Source: an uncultured Clostridia bacterium
GTDB lineage: Bacteria > Bacillota > Clostridia > TANB77 > CAG-508
NCBI GenBank assembly: GCA_947626555.1
Contig: CANQSP010000063.1
Span: forward strand, 1-52,505
DNA: 52,505 bases
Direction of reading: 5' to 3'
The position numbers and the translations under genes were made by a program. The notes under the pieces are model-generated. The model was not told the origin of the DNA, ran no database searches, and was given only the letters and a program-made list of their open reading frames with translations. Position 1 is the stretch's first letter, and each line of letters begins with the position of its first letter. Shown here in pieces: positions 37,067 to 49,300 of the stretch.

Positions 37067-37176
37067 TTATGGTCTAAAAGCATTTATTCCCTAAGGAATT
37101 AAGCTATATATTACAAATAAAATCATTAAAGTATATGCAAATGTAAAGTGAAGGCATAAACCCTACTTCCGTAAGT
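37023..37176 (+). repeat. Intergenic 154-bp repeat, copy 2
   Basis: This is the second copy of the sequence at 25747-25900. The copies differ at scattered positions and most before the TTCCGTAA half-site (GTGAAGGCATAAACCCTAC against ATAAGGCAAACATTTTAT). No gene lies in 36963-37330. Confidence 0.85.
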
Positions 37177-37234
37177 AAAGAGCGACGAGGTATTAATATC
37201 AGTCATTTACAAATAAAGTGTAAAAATGTAAGAT
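37167..37234 (+). promoter_or_regulatory. Shared promoter module, copy 3 (third giant gene)
   Basis: TTCCGTAAGT, 28 nt, ATTTACA; -35 TTTACA (37206-37211), 17-nt spacer, -10 TAAGAT (37229-37234). The leader to the ATG at 37331 is about 90 nt. Confidence 0.7.
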
Positions 37235-37330
37235 TATATATAAATATATTAAATAAAAAAAATAGAAAATCTGATACACGAATACATATGACAAAAGTTA
37301 AAAAATCAATACATATGGGGGAAAAATCAA

Positions 37331-40300
37331 ATGAGAGAAAAACGAAGAGTAAAGAAAGATAACATGAATATAAAAGAAAACAAAGTTCACAAAAAATATT
37401 CGGTAGAGGGAGGATTAATGTCTAAATTAAAAATAGCAAAACCTTCAGTAAAGTTACTAATGCCAATATTAATAGTTGTAATATTACTAGCAGTAATAAT
37501 TACAGCATTATTCAGCAACTTACAAAATATTAATAAAAACATAGACCCCGAAATAGCAAGGACAATGGAATATAAGAAAGTTAAAGAGGGAGACGAAGCA
37601 ATCCAAGGTACGCAATATGTAGAATTTGACGCATTCTTTTTAAGAGATACGGATGGAAATAATGAAGCAGAGCCATATAGAGGAACTTGTAGAGAGATAG
37701 GTTCAGAAGATACGCTATATATGGAATTAAAAGTAAAAACAAATGGAACTTTGCAAAATGGGAAAATAGAGATAAATGGAGATAAGAATTATTATTTACA
37801 AACAGCAATAGTAAAAGATAATGAGATAAAAGCAAATTCAATAACAGAAAATGCAACAGAGATATTATTTAATGATATAAGAAGCGGAACACAGAAGCTA
37901 TTAACAGCAACAGTAAGAAGTGGAGATTATACAGCAAGTTCAAGAAAAAGCGAAGCAATAGGAAACAATGTAAAAAACTATAGTAAAGAGAATACCATAG
38001 TATTTACAGGAGATCATGTATCAAGCGAAGGAGTAAAAACACCTATAAGAAAAGAAGTAAAATTTAATGTAGATTGGCATGGTACAACAGGAGCACAAAT
38101 AACAAACGTATATCAAACAAATAAGTTAGAAACAGCAATAGATAATGAAAAAGGAGAATTAAATTTAGACTTTGTTGTATCAACACAAGAAACGCAAAAA
38201 CAATTAATACTAAAAAATAATGAAGTAGAAGGAATAATACCACAATTAAGTGGATATTCACCAATAAGAGTACAATTATTAAATAGTAATGCAACATTAA
38301 GTTACGACAAAAGTGCAAGGAAATTTACAATAAGAAAAGTTTCAGTATTAAATGAAGAGTCAGGAAATGTAAGTAATAGCTTAAGCACATCAAACCAATA
38401 TAATGTAAGAGTAACATATCCACTAGATGCATATAATGCATTAGGAGCAGATACAGTAGAGATAAAGATACCAATAGAAACATATTATGAAGGGTATAAC
38501 AATACAAATAACGGATTTAAAAATCCATATGTATCAGACAAAGCAGAAGCAACAATAGTAGCAACATATAGAAATCCTCAAGGAGAGAGGGCAATATTTA
38601 ATGTTTATGTAGGAGATTATGCATATAAACCATATGGAAGATATATGGTATCAAAAAATAAACCATTAAGAATATATAATGGAATATCAGAGAAAGAAAC
38701 TAATGATATTTATACTGTGAAATGGGAAGCATATACAGGTACAACAGGAAAGTCTAACGGAATAATAATGAAAGAAACGGAAAATGAAAGTAAGCAAGTA
38801 TCAGATGAATTTATAATAACAGATGCAAATTCAATAAGTATGGAGAGCCTAACTAACAATATAGGAATATATTTTTCAAGTCCAGTAAATATGTTAGGAG
38901 AAGATGGGTGGATAAAAATATATGATGATGAAACAAATTCATTGATAGCAACATTTACAAAAGAAAATTGGTCAAAATACAGTGAAAATAATCCATACAG
39001 ATATAGTGAACCAATAAAACATATAAGAGTAGAAACAAGTGCAACAAATGCAGATGCAAGTATGTCAGTATATAATATAAAAGAGTTAGACGATGCTATT
39101 ATAATACAGAGTTTTGCAAAAGATGAATTTGATAAGCTACAGTACATAAAGTCAACATTAGCAGGATATGTAGATGGAGAGCATATAAATACAGATATTG
39201 AAAATGCAAAATATGAGGAACCAATATCAGTTGCAAATGTAAAAGTAAGTAAAACAGATTTATCAACACAAGTAACTGAAAATAGTTATAAAATATATAT
39301 AGAACCAGAAACAAATGAAGAATATAATGAATCAAAATGGGTAAATGGCGCATTTTTATTAAAGTTACCACAAGATATAATAGATATAGAAATAAATAAT
39401 GTAAGTACAGGCAATTCAAGAGTTAGTGCAACATATAGTCAATACGAAGAAGATGGAATACAATATATAAAAGTAGATACAGAAAACGAAAAAGAAGAAG
39501 TATATAGTATAACTGTAGATTGTAATATAACACCAAATCCAACTATAGAAACGAAAACAGAGACAATAGAACTATATGCAAGTAATGAGTACAATACAAA
39601 TTATTATTATAAACAAGAAGATTCATATGATGTAAACAACAACTTAAATGTAAACGAATATGTAAATAAAACAAGCACAAATATACAACTGATATCACCA
39701 GCAACATTAATTACAAGTCAAATAGCAAGAGAGTATGATGGAACAGGAAGCGAAACTATAGCACCCAAAATTGCAAATGTTTCAAAAGGGCAAAACACAG
39801 CTAAAGTAGTAATAAACGTTAAAAACAATTATTCAAATACAGTAGAGAGAGTAAAGATAGTAGGAAAAATACCAACAAGTGGAAATACATATACAATAAA
39901 TGGACATGATATGGGTTCAAACTTTGATACAACAATGACAGAGGCAGGAATACAATTACCAGAAGGCTTTGAACAAAAAGGAGTAAAGGTATATTATTCA
40001 ACATATGAAGATGGAGACAAAGATAACATAGATGAATGGGAAGAAACACCAAATTTTGATGAAGTAAAAAGCTTTATGATAGACTTTCAAGATGTAAAAT
40101 TAGAAGTAAATGAAGAATTTGAAATAAGTTATGAAATAAATATTCCATCAAGCTTAAACTATAACCAAGTATCATATAGCCATCATGCAATATATTTTAG
40201 TTTGCAAACAAATAGTGGATTATACCCAACAAGCACAGAACCAAATAAATTAGGATTTAGAATAGCAAAATTATATGATTTAGAATTAACAAAATATCAT

Positions 40301-43300
40301 AAAGGAATAGACAATAAAATAGTACAAGGTGCAACATATAGTATACAAGAAGAAGGGGAAGAGGCGAAAACAAGAGTAACAAATGAAAATGGAAAAATAA
40401 CATTAAATGACCTATATGCAGAAAAGACGTATACAATAAAAGAAGTAAAAAGTCCAAGTGAATATGCCCTAAATGAAGATGAAGTAAAATTTACAACAAA
40501 AGAAGAAAATGGACAATTAACATTGAAAATGCTTTCTGAAAATACAAAAGGAAACAGGATAGTTCAAGAAAATGGAAGAGACAAAGTAGAAATAGATGTA
40601 GAAGATGAAGTACTAGCAAAATTAAAGATAATAAAGACGCAAAAAGATACAACAAACAAACTAAAAAATGTAAGATATAAATTAACAGGAAGAGGAATGC
40701 CAAGCACAGGAAGAATATTAGTAACAAACATTGATGGAGAAATAAATATAAGTGGACTATTTATAGGAGAACAATATACATTAGAAGAAATAAAGGCAGA
40801 AGGATATTATTTAGCAGAACCAATACAATTTACAATAACAGCAAATGGAAATGGAAATTATACAGAGGAAATATCTGGAGATACAGTAAAAGAACATTCA
40901 ATAAGTAAAGCAAATGAAATACCAACACTAACAATAGAAATAGCAAATGAAAAAATCCCAACATACAATTTAGTGATTAATAAAGTAGTAAAAGATGAGC
41001 AAACACCAATAGCAGGAGCAAAATTTGCACTATATAAAGATGGAGAAAGAATAGCTACATATATAACAGATGCAGAAGGAAAAATAAATATAAATGGATT
41101 ATATGAGTATGTAGAAGCAAAAAAAGTAAAACAGACATATGTATTAAAAGAAGTAGGGGCACCAGAGGGGTATGCAAAAGTAGAAGATATAACTTTCTAT
41201 GCAAGTATGCAAGAAGGTGTATTAAAGTTGACAATAGAAGGAGGAACAATAAAAGAACAGCATACTGTAGCTAAAGAAGACACAATACAAGGCGAAGCAG
41301 TACAAGAAAATACGATAACAATAACAGTAGAAGATAGCCCAACATTTGTATTAACAAAAGAAGATGGAAAAACAAAAGAAGTTTTACCAGGAGTAAAATT
41401 TGCAATATACAATTATAAAACAGGAGAGCCAGCAACAGATGCCAAAGGTCAAATAATAGGAGAAAAGCAAAGGATAAATGGAAAATACTATTATGTAGTC
41501 ACAACAAATGAACAAGGAAAAATAACAGCAAATTTACCACAAGGCCTATATAAAGCAGTGGAAATAGAAACGTATGAAGAGTATGAATTAGGAACAGAAG
41601 AAGAAAGAACAGATTATTTTGGAATAGGTGAATCACAGGAAGAGGTTATAGAATATCAAGCTTCACTATTATCTACAATATCTGGAATTACGTATAGAAA
41701 AATAATTTCAACTCTAGATAAAGGATTTTTAGCAGTAGCTGAGTTTTATAAAGATATAGAATTAACAAATGGTCAAAAGATAACAAATACAGGAAATTTT
41801 GATACTGTTTTAATAAAATATAATGCTAATAAAAAAATAGAATGGACAAGAGTAATAGGTGGAAAAGGTTATGACTATATTAACGATATAATTCAGTTGC
41901 CAGATGGAAGCTATATAGCTGGAGGACAAGTAGGATCTTCAAATGTAATAATTAATGAAGATGGTACGATAATAGAAGATGATTCAAAATATGTAGGTAA
42001 CAATTGTTATGCAATTTTAAGTAAATATAAAATGAATGGAGATGTAGAATGGTCAAAAACAATAGGAAGTAATTACACATATGATAGTATATCTTCAATA
42101 GAATTAACAAATGATGAAGGATATATTATAGGAGGGACTTTTGGAACTGGAAATATGAATATAAAAGTAGGAGATGAGAGACGTCCAATTTCTGGTTCTG
42201 ATGGTAAATTAATAAAATTTAATAAGGATGATAAAGTAGATTGGATACAATCTATAGGAGAAAAAGATGGTGAATATTTTAAAATTGAAGATATACAACA
42301 AACAGAAGATGAAGGATATATTATAGCAGGAAGCTTTTCAGAAGAAACATTAACTTTGCCAAAAGGGCAAGTTATAAAGAATGAATATACGTCAATAGAC
42401 GAAGGATATGTTTCTTACAACTATTATGATGCAGTAATAATAAAATATAAGGCAAATAAAGAAATTGAATGGATAAATCAAGTAGGCGGAAGAGGTAATC
42501 AAAATTGCACAGATATATTTCAAACTGCTGATGGTGGGTATATAGTAGGAATACAAGGAGATTATATAATAACATTATCAAACGATGAAGAACTAAAAAA
42601 AAGTGGAATAATTAAATATAGGGAAAATGGGGAAATTGAATATGTAAATAGCACTAGTTCTATAAGCTCAGTAGAGAAAACGAGTGATGACGGATATATA
42701 ATATGTGGTGGAATTTTCCATTTTATTGAAAAATATAGTATAGATAATGTACTAGAATGGAAATTAAACACAGATATTAGCTATGTAACTGAAATAGATA
42801 AAAACCAATATATTGGAGTTTATATTGCAAATATGTATGAAATAGGTGAAAAAGTAACGAAGCCTAAAATTCCAGATAGTCATCAGGTAACAGTGGATAA
42901 TAATTTAAAAGAATTTAAAATAACTACAGAAGTAAAAGTTGTAGATGGAAAAAAAGGAGGAAGTATTTTAGGAGAAGGTTCAACATTAGATAATCCATAT
43001 GAAACGGTACAATATGGAAAAGAAAGTATAAAGCCAATTACAATGACACCACATCAAGACTATTCAATTTCAAAAATAACAATAAATGAAAAAGAAGTAG
43101 AATTTAATGTGGAAAAAGATGGAACATATACATTGCCACAGTTTAAAAATGTAACTGAAAATAAACATATAGTAGTAACTTACATATTAACAAGTGAAAA
43201 AGAGCCAGAAGTAATAGTACACCATTATAAAAAAGATACGCAAGAAAGAGTAGCAGTAGATGAAATATATAAAGGAAAAGTAGGTGAACCATATAGAACA

Positions 43301-46300
43301 GAGCCTAAGACGGACTTAGAAGACTATGAACTTGCAAAAGATGAAAATGGAGAGTTTTTAACGCCTCATAATGCATCAGGTTTATACCAAGAAGGAACAC
43401 AGGAAGTAATATATGAATATGAAGAAAGAAAAATACCGTTAACAGTACATCATTATATAGAAGGAACGACAAGCAAAGTACCAATGCCAGATGGAACATT
43501 AGCAGAAGATGTAAAAGACGAAGGAAAAGAAGGAACTCAATATACAACAAATGCAATTATACCAGATAAGAAATATGAATTAGCATTGACACCAGATAAC
43601 TATATAGGAACATATCAAAAGCCAGAAGTAGAAGTAACATATTATTATAGAGGAAAACAATCACCAGGAGTAGTAGTACATCATATAGATACAGATACAA
43701 AAGAAGAAGTTGCAAAAGATGAAGTAATACCACAAGTTGGAACAGCTAGATATGGGGATTCATATACAACGAACGTTGCAAGAGATATTTTAGATACATA
43801 CGAGTTTGCAAGTAAAACACCAAATTGGGAAGGTGAAATGACAGAAGAAAAGATAGAAGTAACTTATGAATATCATATAAAATATAATATGCAAATAACA
43901 AAGAGAAAAGAAAATACAACAGATACAATACAAGGGGTAGGATTTAACTTAAAAGGAGAAGGATTATCACCAGAAGGAGTAAATTATATAACAGATGAAA
44001 ATGGAAATATAAACCTACAAGGTTTAGTTGCAGGAGTAGAATATACTATTTACGAAACATATACACCAAACAATTATGTATTGAATGAAGAGCCAATAAA
44101 ATTTAAAGTAACAAGAACCAAAGAAGGAATACTAGAATTGCAAGAGCAAGAAGAAGGGCATAGAATAAAGAATGTAAAAATAGATGAAGTGCAACAAGGA
44201 ATAGTGCCACAAATAACTGTGGATATTGAAAATACACCAAAATATGAATTAAACATAGTAAAATATAAGAAAGGAACGAATGATAAAGTAAGTAATGTAA
44301 CCTTCAACATAAAAGGAGAAGGTTTAGTAAGCGAGGGAGTAAATTACACAACAGATAATAACGGAACAATAAAAATAAGTAATTTAATGCCAGAAAAGGA
44401 ATATGAAATAAAAGAAATAAAAACAAATATTGATTATATGCCAAGCAATCAAATAGTTAGGTTTAGCACACATTTAGAAAATGGAGTATTAACGGCACAA
44501 GAATTAACAGAAGAAATAGCAAGAAAAATAGAGGTAACTCAGGTAGCAGAAGGAACTTTCCCACAGGTAGAAGTACAAATAGATAATGAACCAAAATATG
44601 CTATTCAAATTACAAAGTATGAAAAAGGAACTAATAATACAATACCAAAAGTAAAATTTGTAGTTACAGGAAAAGAGATGGGAGAAACAGGCAGAACATA
44701 TATAACAGATGATAATGGAATAATTACAATTCCAAAGCTAGAACAAGGCGAAACATACACAATAAAAGAAGTATATGCAAAAGGATATTATCTAAATGCA
44801 AAAGAATTCACAGTAAGAGTAGATAGAATAGGAGAAGATTTGCAAATACAGTATAATGGAGGAGAAACAAAAGGTAACCCAATAATATTACAAGAAGACA
44901 ATAAGCCTCCTGTAGTTCAAATTAATTTAGAAAATGAAAATATACCAAAATATAGCTTACAATTAACAAAAGTAGGAGAAGAAGCAGAAAACTTATTAAC
45001 AGGGGCAAAATTTGAAATAACAGGAGAAGGAAGAGAACTAAATGCAGAAAAAAAATATGTAACATCAGAAAGTGGCATTATAACAATAGATAACTTATAT
45101 GTAAATGAAGAATATACATTAACAGAAACACAAGCTCCAACAGGATATAAATTAAGTGAAACTCCAGTAAAATTTAAAGCAACACAAACAGATGGAAATT
45201 GGAATTTACAATTAACAGAAGGACAATTCTATGGAGAAACTCAAATAGAAGGCTCAACAATAAAAGTAAAGTGGCAAGATGAGACATTATTTAAATTAGA
45301 GAAAAGAGATGCAGAAACACACGAATTATTACAAGGAGCAAAATATACAATAAAGGACATGAATGGAAATTACGCAAAAGATATAGCAGGGAATGAAATA
45401 GGAAAAGAAGAAGAAATAAATGGACAGCAAAAGAAAGTACTAACAACAGACGAACAAGGATCTCTTACAGCAGAGATACAACCAGGAACATACCAAGTAG
45501 AAGAAGTTGAAGCACCATATGGATATGAATTGCCAGATGAAACAACTCAATACTTTGGAATAGACCAAGCTGGTAGTTTTGACCAAAAATTAAAAAGTAT
45601 TTGGGCAAATGATATAGTAGCAATAAGTTCGAGTGCTCGAGGTGCATGGGATTACTACTGTGGCAGGAACTATGATATAGATCAAGTTGTTTCTACTGTA
45701 GATGGTGGTTTCTTGGTAACATTAATTAGTGATAAAAATGTGAATGAGATTGAAATTGATAGCCAAGTATTTGGTCTTCCTAGGGATGCAAATTCATATA
45801 GTTCATATTATATAATTAAATTTAGCCAAGATAAAAAAATAGAATGGGCAAATTATGTAGGAATGAAAAAAGATAGTAAATCTAAAATAGCTGAAATTAT
45901 TGATGGAGAATATGTTCTAATAGGAAATACAAGCAACGATATACGTTTTAATGATACGGACGAACCAACCAAAATGACATCAAATTCAGGAGCAACAATA
46001 ATAAAGTATAATACTCATGGGAAAAGAGATTCTGTAAACTTTTTAGGCGAAGGAAATGTAGAACTATATGCAATATCTTCAACAGTAGATGGTGGGTATA
46101 TAATAGGAGGAAAAATAACTAGTGGAGAATTAGTATTAGAAGGACACACATTAGAGCAAGGTAATATATTAATTAAATATAATAGGGATAATAAAGTAGA
46201 AAATGCATGTAATTTAGAATTAGATATAAAAAGCATTGTAACAGCATTAGACGGAGGCTATATTATCGGAGGAACTCAAAGTTCTATTGTAAAATTAAAA

Positions 46301-49300
46301 TCCGACTTAACAAAAGAGTGGTCAGATAAAATAGAAAATGTTAATGGCAATAATTGTACTGAAGGTGTAATTACAAGTATAGAGCAAACAGAAGACGAAG
46401 GAATAATTGCAGGGGGAAATTATGATAAATTTGCATTTGTAGTTAAATATAATTCAGAAGGAACAATAGAATGGTCTAGGCAAATAGGTAGTGGTAAGAA
46501 AAATTCAGAGGTAAGAGTAATTCAAGCTTTTGATGGTGATTTTTTAGCTACGTTTGAAGGATATATTGTAAAGTATGATAGTAAAGGAGAAGAGGTTTAC
46601 GTTAATGACGATTTTACTAGTGGATATACTGAAAATATTATAATTGAAATAGCTAAAACACATACTGGAACTTATATAACTGGAGCTAAACATCAAGAAG
46701 GACTTATTGAATATAAGGATCAAATAGCAACAGAAGAATATATAAAGTCAAATGAAAGATATTATGATAGCGGTACATGTGTATTAGCAACAGAAGATGG
46801 AGGTTTTATAACGTGGAGTAAAGGATATACTGGCTTCACAAAATATGATATCAATGGAAAAGAAGAAAATAATTATTATGGAAGTAGTATAGGGCAGATA
46901 ATTGAGCTATCAAGTGGAAATTATATCTCAGCATATAACGATAACGACACTTATGGAAACATACATATATTAAACATAGAAATGGAAAAATCTGTTAATA
47001 AGCCTCAATGGGAAAAGGAAATAATAGGTGATGCTACTTCTAATAGTATAGCAAAAACTTCAGATGGAGGATTTGTTATAGGAGGCTCTCTATTTGGTGA
47101 AACATTGGCATTAGACAATGGAAAAAGCATTAAAAAACCTAAAGGACAAGAGGGAGTAGGACTAATAATAAAGTATAAACAAACAAGTGAAGGAAATTAT
47201 GAAGTAGATTGGTCAAATACCATTGAAAAATATGGAGAAACTGGAAATGAAGTTAGAATTCTATGTATAGATGGAACTAGTGATGGAGGTTGTATAGCTG
47301 GAGGAGTATATATGGATAATGATTTGAATATAGGCCAAGGGTTACTGGTTAAATATAATAAAGAAGGAGAGCAGGAATGGATAAAAAATATTGAAATGAA
47401 TAATGAAGACTTTGTAAAATATTGTTTTATAACTCATGTATCAGAATGTTCGGAAGGAGAATATATAGTAGGAGGTTTTTTAGATGAGAATTATATGGTT
47501 TTAGACGGTAACGAAAATGTAATTATACTTAAGTATAAAGAAAACGTACAAGATTTAAATAATAGAAGCATTGATTTACAATGGAAACGATTTACTTTGG
47601 GAGAAACTATTAGTAGTGATGAAATTTACTTAGGTAATTCCCATGAATATGCTTCAATTCATGATGAATATTCTAGCACATTTGTTCCAACGTTGTACTT
47701 TACCGAAGATGGAGGTGTTGTAGAGTGTGATAGTAATGGAAACGTAGTTAAATATGATTCTAATGGTAAAAAGGAAACTATATATAAAAATGCTACAGAT
47801 GATATATTTGCGTATGTAGTACAAACTAAATGTGGAAAATATTTTATTATTAATCAAAATTATAAACATGAAAAAATAGAATTAGCACCAATAACTGATG
47901 GAAATACAGTAATCCCACAAACCCAAAGAATAACCTTTGAAGACACTAAAAAAGAATACATAATAGATACAAAAGTAGAAGGTGGCGGAGGAAGTGTTTT
48001 AGGGCAAGACCAAGAAATATATGAAAAAGTAAAATACAAAGGAACTTCAATACGAGATATAACAGCAACACCGGAGCAAGGCTATGCAGTAGAAAGCATA
48101 ACAGTAAATGGACAAGAAGTGTTATTTAAAGGTGGAGAAAATGTACCAGTAACATTGGACAAGTTTACGAATATGTCAGAAGACAAGCATGTAGTAGTAA
48201 AATTTACAGCAAACCCAGCAGAAGTAGTAGTACACCATTACTTAGATGGCACAGAAGGAAATGAAGGAGGACCAACACCTGTTGCAGAAGATGACTATAT
48301 ATACGGACAAACAGGCAAACATTATGAAACGCACGAAAAAGACCTAGATAAATATGTAGTAGTAGAAGAAAGAAAACCAGATAAGCCAAGTGGAGAAATG
48401 ACGGAAGGAACAACAGAAGTAACATATTATTACAAACCAAGAGATGCAAAAGTAATAGTTCATCACTACGAATATGGAACAGACGTAGAAGGACAAGAAT
48501 TAGTAACAGTGGCACAAGATGAAACAATAAATGGAAAAGTAGATGAAACATATAATACACACTATAAAACAGAACAAGAGCTAGATGGAAATTATAGAGT
48601 AGTAGAAGCAGAAATACCAGGAAATAGCAATGGAAAAATGACAAGAAATCAAATAGAAGTAACATACTACTACGAAAAAATAAAGAAAGGAAAAGTAACA
48701 GTACATCATTACATAGAATATTCAGAAGAACCTGTTGATCCAGAAAATCCAGAAGATGTACTAGAGGGAGAAGTAGGAACACATTATGACACACATCCAA
48801 GAGAAAACTTAGAAGAATACGAATTAGTAACAGATAGTATGCCAAGTAATGCCCAAGGAAACTATGAAGAAGAGCAAAAAGAAGTAACATATTACTATAG
48901 GTTAAAAGAAACAAAAGTAATAGTGCACCACTATAAAGATGGAACAGGAACAGAGGAAGTACCGTTACAACAAATATCGCCAGATGAAACAATAAAAGGA
49001 AGAATAAAAGATAGTTACAAAACAGCACCAAAAGAAGGAATAGGGAATTATGAGGTAATAAGAGAAGAAGAAAAGTGGCCAACAAATGCAGAAGGAAATA
49101 TGGAAAAAGATACAATAGAAGTAACATACTATTATAGGTTAAAACAAGCAAATATAGTAGAAAACACATTAACAAAAGAAGGAACAGAAAAAATGGTACT
49201 AGAAGACGAAAAAGTGCAATACACAATAACATATAAAGCAGAAATAAAAGACTATACAGGAAATGCAAAAATAACCTTAATAGATGAATTGCCATATAAC

